Positions 54,964 through 64,000 of a stretch of 64,000 bases of DNA are shown in pieces. Under the pieces are notes generated by a model. The model was not told the origin of the DNA. It ran no database searches and was given only the letters and a program-made list of their open reading frames with translations. The first letter of the stretch is position 1; each line of letters starts with the position of its first letter. The stretch lies in assembly GCA_028564925.1 (NCBI GenBank), contig CM053029.1:426424303-426488302 (forward strand), written 5' to 3'. A program made the position numbers and the translations under genes. This DNA comes from Lithobates sylvaticus. Taxonomy: Eukaryota; Chordata; Amphibia; Anura; Ranidae.

Positions 54964-57084
54964 AGGTACCTCCAAAGAACTTGCATCAAGTGTAATTAAT
55001 AGTCATTGAAAAATGTAATTCTAGATGTTATAACTAGGGATGAGCCCGATGTTCAAGTCAAGCGTAAGTTCGACTCGAACATCAGGTGTTCGCCGAATAG
55101 TGAACAATTTGGGGTGTTCGCGGAAAAATTCAAAAGCCACGGAACACCCTTTAAAAGTCTATGGGAGAAATCAAAAGTGCTAATTTTAAAGGCTTATATG
55201 CATGGTATTGTCATAAAAAGTGTTTGGGGACCTGTATCAATGCAAAAAAAAAAAAAGTTTGATGTTTTTTTTCGGGAGCAGTGATTTTAATAATGCTTAA
55301 AGTGAAACAATAAAAGTGAAATATTCCTTTAAATTTCGTACCTGTGGGGGGGGGGGGGGGTTGTCTATAGTATGCCTATAAAGTGGCGCATGTTACCCGT
55401 GTTTACAACAGTCCCTGCACAAAATTACATTTCTAAAAGGAAAAAAAGTCATTTAAAAGTACTTGTGGCTATAATGAATTGTCGGTCCCGGCAATACACA
55501 TAAAAGTCATTTAAAAAAAAAAAGCATTGGGATTCCCCCACAGTCCATTGGGTCTGGTATGAATATTAAGGGGAACCCCAAAAAAATAAAAACTTAAATA
55601 AAATTTGCTTGGGGGTCCCCCCAAATTCTATACCAGGCCCTTCAGGTCTGGTATGGATATTAAGGGGAACCCCGCGCCAAAATAAAAAAAATGGCATGGG
55701 GGTCCCTCCAAAAATCCATACCAGACCCTTATCCAAGCACACAACCTAGCAGGCTGCAGGAAAAGAGGGGGGATGAGAGCATGCCCCCCCCTCCTGAACA
55801 GTACCCTCAACCACAATGCAGATGATTAACCCCTTAGGCTCCACAGTGAGTATGACAAGCATTACAAGCTTTACTTCATGCTTGTTGTGACCCCACCCCC
55901 CTCTGATGCATGAGGACATCCCTATGGCTTCCCCGTAGCGTCAGAGGGGGCAGGGTCTCACGGTTACCCCGTTACCATTTCACACAGGGGGGGAGGCCGG
56001 GATCTGGGGGTCCCCTTGTTAAAAGAGCTTTCAGATTCCGATTAGCCCCCCCCCCCCGCACGCAGACCCCCACAACCACTGGGCAAGGGTTGTGTGGATG
56101 AGGCCCTTGTCCCCATCAACATGGGGACAAGGTGCTTTGGGGGCTACCTCAAAGCACCCTCCCCATGTTGAGTGCATGTGGCCTGGTATGGTTCAGGAGG
56201 GGGGGTGGTCTCTCGTCCCCCCCTCTTTTCCTGTGGCCTGCCAGTTTGCGTGATCGGATAAGGGCCTGGTATGGATTTTTGGGCAGACTCCCATGCCATT
56301 TTCTTTTTTAATTTTGGCGTGGGGTTCCCCTTAAAATCCATACCAGACCTAAAGGGTCTGGTATGGATTTTGAGGGGGACCCCCACGCCAATTTTTTTAC
56401 ATTAGGGCGCAAGTTTTTTTTTTTTTTTTTTTTTTGGTTCGGGTTCCTCTTAATATTCATACCAGACTCAAAGGGCCTGGTAATGGACTGTGGGGGAATC
56501 CCATGCTGTTTTTTTTTTCAATGACTTATGTGTATTGCCGGGACCGACAATTCATTATAGCCACGTGTACTTTTAAATGACTTTTTTTCCTTTAGAAATG
56601 TCATTTTGTGCAGGGACTGTTGTAAACATGGGAAACATACGCCACTTTACAGGCATACTATAGACACACACGCCCCCCCCCCCACAGGTACGAAATTGAA
56701 AGGAATATTTCACTTTTATTGTTTCACTTTAAGCATTATTGAAATCACTGCTCCCGAAAAACAGTAGTTTTTAAAACTTTTCTTGCATTGATACATGTCC
56801 CCTGGGGCAGGACCCAGGTCCCAAACACTTTTTATGACAATACCATGCATATACGCTTTTAAAATTAGCACTTTTGAGTTCTCCCATAGACTTTTAAAGG
56901 GTGTTCCACGGCTTTCGAATTTGCCGTGAACACCCCAAATTGTTCACTATTCGGCGAACACCCGATGTTTGAGTCGAACTTACGCTCGACTCGTACATCG
57001 GGCTCATCCCTAGTTATAACATCTAGAATTACAATTTTTCAATGACTATTAATTACACTTGATACAAGTTCTTTGGAGGTACCT
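54964..57084. repeat. 2.1-kb palindrome, GGGATGAGC fold-back family
   Basis: The left arm (54,964 to about 55,790) and right arm (about 56,190 to 57,084) are reverse complements over most of their length. They share AACTAGGGATGAGCCCGATG, GTTCGCCGAATAGTGAACAA, TTTAAAAGTCTATGGGAGAA, GCAATACACATAAAAGTCAT and CAGTCCATTGGGTCTGGTAT. The arms include some 75 bp outside the usual GGGATGAGC terminus (AGGTACCTCCAAAGAACTTG onward). The loop (about 55,800-56,190) is not symmetrical. No coding capacity. Confidence 0.85.
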
Positions 57085-57629
57085 ACAGTACCACCATATT
57101 TAATCACCATTGTCAGTAGGGACTATTTGTCCTATATACATCTTCCCTTTTTGAATTTACTGGGATTCTACAACATTCAGCAACTGCATTTGAACTACAC
57201 TGTGTCATTTTACAGTTTTTTTTTATCATCAGTTAGCCATTGTTTTGAGATGCCAGTTTCGGAGTCATATCCACTATCTGATGATCCTTTGAAATCCCCT
57301 GAAAACTGGATTACTACCTGGATTGTTTTTAAATATTCATGTATGTGTGTTTTACGTTGTCTGTTTCTTTTGGAAGGTATTGATATAGCCACACGGATGT
57401 TTTCTGTACCACTTTAATTAAATTTTCATTAAAATTTGATTTGACTACGCTGCTTGGTCATATTGTTGCCTATTTCTGCAGTCTGTTACATACATCTGCT
57501 TTTTATTTATTTTTTGATTAGCTCTCCAATTGGCATAGACCACACCTAACAGGGGAGTCATCGAGCTGCTCAAATCTCACTTTGGGTTATTTTTTACCCA
57601 TACTTCAAGTTTATGCCTTACTTGCATTT
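57085..57629 (+). other. Unassigned, possible Penelope 3' part
   Basis: The 114-codon frame at 57,073-57,417 has no recognised domain. The segment lies between the palindrome and the right part of the minisatellite, so it probably belongs to the insertion that split that array. Confidence 0.3.
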
Positions 57630-57840
57630 AGGGATGTGGTGGTATGTCTGAGCTGTGACCTGTATTATTATTAATGGAAATGGAAGTAATTCTGAGCTCA
57701 TGTCACACCTGCATGACAGAGATGCAGAGGTATTTATAGGCTCGCATCTGCATGCCATTTAGGGATATTGAGGTATGTTTGAGCTCACACCCGCATAACA
57801 CTTATGGATGTGGAGTCACGGATGAGCTCACAGTTTCAGC
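57630..57840 (+). repeat. ~44-bp minisatellite, right part
   Basis: About five diverged units, each with TTTAGGGAT.TGGAGGTATG, then T.TGAGCTCACACCTGCATGACA. Same orientation and motif as the array at 54.53-54.66 kb. Confidence 0.75.
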
Positions 57841-57959
57841 AAAGCTGATATTTACAAAACTACATGCCCCATATTTAAGGTTTCATAGGGCACAAAAGTC
57901 TCAAGTGCATGACCAGGTGAGTTAATGTACCTGCTGATACACAGTCATGCTGGTTTTTA

Positions 57960-59540
57960 CAGATTTACTATTCGAAAAACAGGGGATGGATCTCTGTGTC
58001 CCATGATGTACTCAAAGAAAAGGATTTTGCAGGCAAGTATGAAGAAAAAATCCTATTTTCTTTTTCATACATCATGGGTACACTGAGGCCAAAAGTTGAA
58101 TGTTCAACTGCTCGAACATCCACTTGATAAAATTTTGTGAACGACCAGGTAGCAGCCTTACAAATCTGAGCCACAGATGCCCAATGGAGAAAAGCCCAGG
58201 AAGTTCCTACACCCCTGGTAGAATGAGCTCTTACCCTAAAGGGAGGAGTTTTATGTTTCAGACCATAGGCCTGAATGACCAATTGACAGACCCAATTGGC
58301 AATGGAAGCTTTGGAAGCTACCTGCCCTTTCTTGGGTCCTTTTGGCAAAACAAAAAAGGAGTCTGATCCTCGGATCTCCACAGATCTAGACAAATAAATC
58401 TTGACTGCCGGGACAATGTCCAAAGAATGCAGTCTCTCTTCCACCGAACGAGGCTGAGAGAAAAAAAGGCAAAATAATGTACTAATTTAAATGAAAGGCG
58501 GACACCACTTTTGGCAAAAAAGGATGGAACAGGTCGTAACACAACCCTGTCGTAGTGAAGGATCGAGTACGGTTCCCTGCATGAAAGGACGGCCAACTCT
58601 GACATCCTTGTAGCTGAGGTCATAGCCATCAGGAAGGCTAGCTTGCGTGACAGAAAGTCTAATGAAATTTCCTTGATAGGTTCAAATGGTTGTTTCTTTA
58701 ACACAGACAGCACCAAGTTAAAGACCCAAGGAAACTAGTTGCCCCTGCATAAAGGTTTGGATCAGTGAATAGGAGGCTAAAGGCCTTTGGAAGAATACTG
58801 ATAGGGCCGAAACTTGACCTCTGATTATACTCAAAGCCAATTTGATTTCCACAGCTGACTGTAGAAAAGAGAATTCTCCCAATCACATATTTCAGAGGAT
58901 GCCATTTGCTGGCTTCACACCAAGCAATACAAGTCTTCCAGACCTTATGAAAAATTTTCCTAGCGACAGTTTTTCTAGCATTCACTAGGGTAGACATTGC
59001 TGATCCCAAAATGCCATGGCCCTTTAACACCCTGTCTTTAATAGCCATGCCGCCCAATTTAGAGACTGTAAATTGGGGTGGAATATAGGACCTTGAGACA
59101 GTACATCGGGGCAACGTGGAAGCATCCATGGCCTGTCTATTGTCAGTCTCTCAATCTCTGTGAATCTTCTGGGCCAGGCTGGTGCCACCAGAATGACTGG
59201 AACCCCTTCTTTCAGAATCCTGCGCAACAAATGTGGAAGGAGAGGGATCGGAGGGAAAGCATAAACCAGGGAGTACTGTCTCCATGGAACTATCAGAGCA
59301 TCTGCTCTGATTGCCAATGGATCCCTTGTTCGGGGCACAAATTGCAGTAGTTTGTTGTTGAATCTGGATGCCAATAGGTTGACCGACCTCTCATCCCCAA
59401 TGCTGGCAAATTTCCTAGAACACCCCTGTATGTAAGACCATTCCCCTGGACAGATCTGCTGGCGGCTGAGATAATCTGTCTGCCAGTTCTCTACTTCAGT
59501 GATATGGACTGCCGATATAAATCGGCACATGTCCCTCTGC
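57960..59540 (-). mobile_element. DIRS-like retroelement, 3' part (fossil)
   Basis: Minus-strand order: an RNase H end (SAVHITEVENWQTDYLSRQQ, then PGEWSY), a linker with VILVAPAWPRRFTEI and DVLSQGPIFHPN, then a tyrosine recombinase. A short inverted pair at 57,990-58,090 (TGTGTCCCATGATGTA / TACATCATGGGTACAC) looks like an internal complementary region. It differs from the 11.5-20.9 kb copy in sequence and keeps different parts. Broken, with several breaks; the gag and RT core are absent. Confidence 0.82.
57968..58990 (-). pseudogene. DIRS tyrosine recombinase region, second copy (fossil)
   Basis: Blocks LAFLMAMTSATRMSELAVLS, HYDRVVLRPVPSFFAK, the catalytic-type HSTRGVGTSWAFLHWAS, and ICKAATWSFTKFYQVDV are in the order of vertebrate DIRS recombinases, including the H-x-x-R and C-terminal tyrosine regions. 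Broken. Confidence 0.8.
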
Positions 59541-59623
59541 CTAGGCTAGTATGTGGTTCACCTCCTTCAGAGCTGAATGGCTGAAAATGGGTGGAACCTG
59601 TACCATGTTCTCAAAGGTGAACT

Positions 59624-60439
59624 TACTGTAACTTTTGCTCCATAAGGCGCACCTGACCATAAGAAGACGCACCTAGGTTTTAGAGGAGGAAAACGCGTAA
59701 AAAATATTCTGGGTGGTTGGGTTGGCGCTTGGTGACTGGGCTGGCACCTGGTCCCTGCAGTGGGTGGCTGGGCTGGCACCTGGTCCTTGCAGTGGGTGGC
59801 CGGGCTGGCACCTGGTCCCTGCAGTGGGTGGCTGGGCTGGCACTTGGTGTGGCTTGCTGGTGTGTCCTCTGACTCCTCTCCTCTTCCACCCACTCTGGGC
59901 GGGCACTGTTTGCCGAGGTGAGGGACTGGAAAGGGACTCGGAGGGAGGCAGCGACCTATGTGGGTACACTATTAGGTTTGCAGCAGCAAGTGAGCAGGCC
60001 CAGTGTGCAGAGCAACACGTAATGCCATTGTGTGGGCGTGCTGTGCGCCTCTGCACACTGGGCCTGCTCACCTGCTGCAAAGCTTCCTGGGATGGCTTCT
60101 TCTACCCAGGGCGGACCCCCTTCCCTTGCTATATGATCATCATGTGCACTGCTGGGGCCCGTCCGAAAAAGATGGTAGCTGCTGCCGCGGACCAGTCAGA
60201 GTGAGCAGCCAGTGCCTGGATGGGGCCAGACCCCAGTAAATTCCAGCAGGCGGTGCTGGTGGGCCCCTTCTGTGGCCAGGCCCTCGGACCATGGCCAGCC
60301 CGGTATTGTAACATTGCAGCGGCAGAGACAGGGCAGGGAGGTGGCAAGGCCTTTTCAATATCCGCTCCATAATACGCAGACATTTCCCCCTATTTTTTGG
60401 GGGGAAAAAGTGTGTCTTATGGAGCAAAAACTACGGTAT
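59624..60439. mobile_element. Non-autonomous TIR transposon with CTCCATAAG ends
   Basis: TACTGTAACTTTTGCTCCAT (59,624) and the complement of ATGGAGCAAAAACTACGGTA (ending 60,439) form the termini, continuing as AAGGCGCAC / GTGTGTCTT. An inner palindrome, TTTCCCCCTATTTTTTGGGG, lies near the right end. No transposase; the several frames of 60-160 codons across it are repeat artefacts. A C-rich tandem repeat lies inside. Confidence 0.8.
59708..59851. repeat. 32-bp tandem repeat inside the TIR element
   Basis: The unit CAGTGGGTGGCTGGGC, TGGCACCTGGTCCCTG occurs in register at 59,758, 59,790 and 59,822, with two more diverged units before. It encodes repetitive antisense peptides (ATHCRDQVPAQP). 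Confidence 0.85.
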
Positions 60440-61379
60440 ACTTTAAAAACAACAAGATGTAGTTGTATACAATTACCTGATTCATATATATTTCCAAAAG
60501 GTGTTAAAATATTATTTTTTTCCTTTTAGAAAGGATTATGTAAATGTCTTGGCTTAATGTGATTACAGTTATTTTGAAACAGTTTTCTAATAAATGGTAA
60601 AATGAAAAGTTCACGGTATACTAAATTTAACATGAATGTACCTTAAATGTATAAAAAGGGCCCAACTAAATATTTAGTGTGTTCAAAATGCAGCTGCCTC
60701 TTTAAGAGTGAGCACACACTAAAAATGAACAGTGTAAAGATAGGCGCTACTGCTTTCCTCCAATCTTATCAACCAATATTCTATAGTCAAAATATACAAA
60801 TCATATTAATAACAGCGAACAACGGAAAAAAGGAACAGCGCTAGCAAATACTAACAAACAGTGTACCAATATACAAATCTGTTGGTGTGTGTAGTGGTGA
60901 GGCTACAAACCTGTAGGTGTATATGGAAGTGAGACTACAATAATAAACCACAATATTTGCACATAAATAATAACATGAGTTAAGTGCCAACAAAAGTAAA
61001 AAAGTAAAAAAGTAAAAAACAGTCCAGCAAAGTAGAAAGTCCCTTCTTGGACTGGACTCACCCAGATGCAGAGGCTGTGCCTATGAAATCAAGCAGAGAG
61101 ACTGTGATCTGAGTCCATGGGACATATGATGTGAAGCTGGCTGGTGGTTCAGGATGACCCGGATATCTGGGGGCTTGCTACTGGTGCCATCTCCATGGGT
61201 CTTGCAGATTAATGCCTCAAGGAAAGGAATGCTAAATGGTGAAATACCGTTGCAATAAAAAGTATATGCGCGCGATGCGCTACTCACAGAGTTTAAACGA
61301 AGGCAGGCTTATCAGAAAAACTTCCGTGAATGCCGCTGGATAAGCGTGCGTTCCACGGAGGCAGGATGTGACGTCGGTG
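60440..61379 (-). other. Probable Penelope 3' region, no gene
   Basis: AT-rich sequence with AGCGCTAGCAAATACTAAC at about 60,837 and imperfect repeats of GTGGTGAGGCTACAAACCTG / GAAGTGAGACTACAATAATA. It lies downstream of the Penelope-like frame and ribozyme-like core and may be its terminal repeat; limits are uncertain. Confidence 0.35.
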
Positions 61380-61385
61380 ATTGCG

Positions 61386-61460
61386 TTCGGCCGGAAATGA
61401 CGTCGACGCGTTTCGCCCCTCCTCCAGGGCGTCATCAAAGGACATAATCTCCGGCCAACA
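61386..61460 (-). ncRNA. Hammerhead-like ribozyme core of the Penelope element
   Basis: Read on the minus strand: GGCCGGA (outer stem I), then TTTGATGA (the CUGAUGA box with C changed to U), CGCCC..GGGCG (stem II, loop TGGAGGAG), GAAAC, ACG..CGT (stem III), GTC (cleavage-site type), then TCCGGCC closing stem I. Penelope-like elements are known to carry hammerhead motifs in their terminal repeats. Here the inner stem I is weak and the first core base is non-consensus, so activity is uncertain. Confidence 0.55.
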
Positions 61461-61559
61461 TAGGAGATATTTATACCAAAAAAACATACAGAACTCCTCC
61501 TCAAAGGGAGGAGCAAAAACGCCAATCAATTAGATGACGACAAGTTCAGAGACATAGTC

Positions 61560-62160
61560 AAAGTGATCATCATTTAAGATTGCCTTGTGTAAACTTTATT
61601 TAAACAAATAAAACATGACAACAAGCATATCCGTCCACAGCATATATGAGTATACTGTGAAGGAAATATATGGTATGCATAAATTGTCAGGATAAAAATT
61701 CATATATAAAATGCATAAATATGATTACATATATAAAATAGGAAAAATGAGAAATATATAAAATAAAATTAAAATCTGTGTACAAAATGGATGCGGAACT
61801 TGAAGAGTATTCATAAATTTGGAAGTGGCCACGGCTGGAATAAGACACATGGGAAATAAAAAAAAATATAAAATAAAATAAATGTAGATATAAAAATTTA
61901 AATAAAAATAAAAATAATAAAAAAAAAAAATAAAAAAAAAAAAAAAAAAAAAAAAAAATGAAAAAATATAAAATAAAAATAGAAATAGAATTAAAATAAA
62001 AATAAAAATAAAACTAAAAATAAATAAAACAAATTATAAAATGGAATTAAAAATATGAAAAATAAATAAAAATAAAAATAAAATAAAATAAAAAAAAAGA
62101 AAAAAGGAAGAAAAAAGTGGTATAAAGGAAAAAAATTATGTATCTATTCCAAAGGTGACA
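61560..62160. repeat. AT-rich, (AAAAT)n-type simple sequence
   Basis: From about 61,640 the sequence is degenerate AAAAT / AAAATA / TAAAAA repeats, densest at 61,855-62,105 with a long A run near 61,920-61,958. It lies just beyond the stop codon of the Penelope-like frame. Confidence 0.85.
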
Positions 62161-62171
62161 ACTTAAAACCA

Positions 62172-64000
62172 TTACCAATTTGACAAAAAACAGTTCAGAT
62201 CGAGATCAATATTAATACCCAGTGGACTCATAGTAGACAGTCTGTGAATCCATTCGGTTTCATTTTGCGAAATTGCGCGTTTGAGGTTGGACCCTCGCCA
62301 GTGCTCTTCCACTTTATCGATTCCACAAAAAGTCAGAACACTAGGATCTCGACCATGATGTAATCTAAAATGATTGGAAAGGCTGTGCTGTCTATATCCT
62401 TTTCTGATCCTATTAACATGCTCCCTTAACCTTACTCCTAAGGGTCTGGTGGTCCTCCCAACATATTGGAGCCCACATGGGCAGGATAGGAGGTAGGTCA
62501 CGTGTGTAGTGCCACAAGTAATAAACTTTTTGATTTCATAAGATCTACCTGTGACATGAGATTCAAAATGCGTAGTTTTCCGTTTTCTGAACTTAGAGGT
62601 TTTACAGATCATACATCTCCCACAACTGAAAAAACCAATCTGGTTCAAAAAAGTAAACGATTTTTTGGGTGGATTGACAACATTGTGTGCCAATTGCAAT
62701 CTGAGGGTAGGTGGTTTAGTATAGATAAATTTAGGTTTACCAGGTAGCACTTTTTTTAGCTCCTTATCTTCCAGTAGAAGAGACCAATGCTTTTTTATGA
62801 TTTTCTCAAAATCTCTGTACTGGCGATTAAAACCCGTAAGAAAAGCAATCCCAAAGTCTTGTTCTTTTCCCGATTTTTTCTTGAATAATTCATTTCTATC
62901 CATCTCTCCAATCTCATTCCTGACCTTTTTAAGATTGTTTAGATTGTATCCCTTGTCCACAAAACGTTTGATGATTACATTGGACTGTGCATTATAATCC
63001 TCCTTCTTGTTACAATTGCGTCTAACCCTAAGCATTTGGCTCTTAGGTATGCCATTCAACCACCTAGGATGATGGCAGCTGGTGAGCGGGATGTAGCCAT
63101 TCCTGTCTACATCCTTGAAAAAGGTACGTGTGTACAATTTGTTGTCCTCTTTATAAATTGTTAGATCCAAAAAATTAATTTCTTGGCAGCTGAAAGTTTC
63201 TGAGAATGATATACCAAACGGGTTGTTGCCCATTTTTTCAAGGAATATTCTGAAAGAATCCTGCGACCCAGCCCAAACAATAAAGATGTCATCTATATAT
63301 CTTTTATATAGCCTTAATTCTGGGATATTGGTTTTATAGATCGCATCTCTTTCCCACAAGCTCATGAAGAGGTTTGCCACAGATGGGGCATATTTTGCCC
63401 CCATTGCAACGCCCCTCTTCTGCCTATAAAATTCTTTTTCGTGCCAAAAGAAATTATGGCTCATTGCCAGATCTAAAACTTGTAAGATGAATTCTATTTG
63501 TTTGGTTTTAATATTGGTGCTCGTCAGAGCCCAATTTACGGCCTCGAGAGCATGTGACTGCTGGATATTCGTATATAGAGAATTGACATCTATACTGGCA
63601 AGGATACAGTTGTCATCAACGATCATTGGACTAAGTAGCTCAATTAAATCTTTACTGTCTTTTAAATATGCAGGACATTTGATAGTGAGTGGCTGTAAGA
63701 AGTAGTCCACATATTCACCAACTCTGGAGAACAATGATTCAATACCACTAATAATCGGTCGTCCTGGTGGTTTAAGTGGATTTTTATGCAATTTTGGTAG
63801 CTGGTAAATCACGGGAACTTTGGGAGCGTCTGGAATTAAATACCGTGCTTCCTTCTTTTTTAGTATACCATCGGTTGTAGCAGTCTTGATTAGTTTTTTA
63901 AGTTTATCTTTGAATTTCTTGGTGGGGTTGCCCTTCAGTTTTTCATATGTATCCTGATCACTCACCAATCTATTAAGTTCAGTAAGATAGTCAGTTTTAT
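62172..64000 (-). CDS. Penelope-like element RT plus GIY-YIG endonuclease (5' end beyond window)
   Basis: One open frame of about 600 codons. Upstream of the first plotted residue it stays open to the window edge (KTDYLTELNRLVSDQDTYEK), so the true start lies outside. Numbering from VSD near 63,968: LPKLHKNPLKPPGRPIISGI (57-76), RT motif A DVNSLYTNI (D127), YIDDIFIVW (YIDD 224-227), a CxxCxxC linker (C449, C452, C455), and the GIY-YIG nuclease with TYLLSCPCGLQYVGRT (491-506), R513/R515, H517 and an E in NETEWIHRL. The enzyme would nick DNA and copy its RNA into the gap, in the nucleus. The linker plus GIY-YIG places it with Penelope/Neptune-type elements, not the nuclease-less Athena type. 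No stop or frameshift is seen in the visible part. Confidence 0.93.
   Translation of the reverse strand, partial: KTDYLTELNRLVSDQDTYEKLKGNPTKKFKDKLKKLIKTATTDGILKKKEARYLIPDAPKVPVIYQLPKLHKNPLKPPGRPIISGIESLFSRVGEYVDYFLQPLTIKCPAYLKDSKDLIELLSPMIVDDNCILASIDVNSLYTNIQQSHALEAVNWALTSTNIKTKQIEFILQVLDLAMSHNFFWHEKEFYRQKRGVAMGAKYAPSVANLFMSLWERDAIYKTNIPELRLYKRYIDDIFIVWAGSQDSFRIFLEKMGNNPFGISFSETFSCQEINFLDLTIYKEDNKLYTRTFFKDVDRNGYIPLTSCHHPRWLNGIPKSQMLRVRRNCNKKEDYNAQSNVIIKRFVDKGYNLNNLKKVRNEIGEMDRNELFKKKSGKEQDFGIAFLTGFNRQYRDFEKIIKKHWSLLLEDKELKKVLPGKPKFIYTKPPTLRLQLAHNVVNPPKKSFTFLNQIGFFSCGRCMICKTSKFRKRKTTHFESHVTGRSYEIKKFITCGTTHVTYLLSCPCGLQYVGRTTRPLGVRLREHVNRIRKGYRQHSLSNHFRLHHGRDPSVLTFCGIDKVEEHWRGSNLKRAISQNETEWIHRLSTMSPLGINIDLDLNCFLSNW

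Noticed and set aside
59567-60239. Several frames of 60-163 codons with repetitive peptides
   Set aside because: They lie inside a non-autonomous TIR element and its 32-bp tandem repeat; no domain.
62502-63705. Plus-strand frames opposite the Penelope-like gene
   Set aside because: Shadows of the minus-strand RT/GIY-YIG frame.

Overview
The window looks like intronic and intergenic DNA of a large, repeat-rich amphibian genome, most likely a ranid frog. The evidence is the mix of element families: several short families that I know as abundant in ranids (TTAA-flanked CCACTT elements, TGCCCCATACACACGG elements, TTAAAGCGG elements, GGGATGAGC fold-backs), plus DIRS, Penelope-like, L1/Tx1-like, L2-like, Tc1, hAT and Gmr1-type Ty3/gypsy sequences. 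There are no bacterial genes, operons, rRNA, CRISPR arrays or plain tRNA genes. The family assignments rest on motif recognition by eye, not on a database search.

Host coding sequence is scarce. One exon is convincing: minus strand 49,990-50,093, encoding part of CADPS or CADPS2 (the calcium-dependent secretion activator), with a good acceptor and donor. A second minus-strand candidate exon lies at about 24,129-24,283; it has a strong donor, but I do not recognise the protein. If both belong to one gene, most of the window is intron.

Layout. 1-4.2 kb: AT-rich and decayed sequence, with two Penelope-end-like motifs at 3.37 and 3.58 kb. 4.2-9.9 kb: an L2-like LINE on the plus strand, broken by a small retro-insert (17-bp target duplication), itself broken by a 3.4-kb L1-like LINE on the minus strand (16-bp target duplication), itself interrupted by a Penelope-end fragment; a MITE breaks the L2-like LINE again at 8.9-9.35 kb. 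9.9-11.5 kb: little, apart from a 22-bp degenerate tandem repeat. 11.5-20.9 kb: a DIRS-like fossil whose microsatellite was hit by a nearly fresh 5.8-kb Gmr1-type gypsy element. 21.5-23.9 kb: a Tc1 copy holding a tRNA-derived SINE holding a MITE. 24.1-26.5 kb: the candidate exon, a hAT element with an exact 8-bp duplication and a Penelope GIY-YIG remnant. 26.9-49.3 kb: short non-autonomous DNA elements, fold-backs and minisatellites. 50-54 kb: the CADPS exon, LINE-like tails and Penelope-end sequence. 54.5-57.8 kb: a host minisatellite split by an insertion that includes a 2.1-kb palindrome. 57.9-59.5 kb: a second DIRS fossil. 59.6-60.4 kb: a TIR element with a 32-bp tandem repeat. 60.6-64 kb: a Penelope-like element on the minus strand with a long open RT plus GIY-YIG frame that runs off the window edge, and a hammerhead-like ribozyme core in its 3' region.

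Nothing here acts as a metabolic pathway. The functional logic is that of retrotransposition (Penelope RT plus nuclease, L1/L2, DIRS recombinase, gypsy pol) and of small elements that depend on enzymes supplied elsewhere. The best leads are the repeated hammerhead-like cores, the palindrome whose arms run past its usual terminus, and the unassigned exon.
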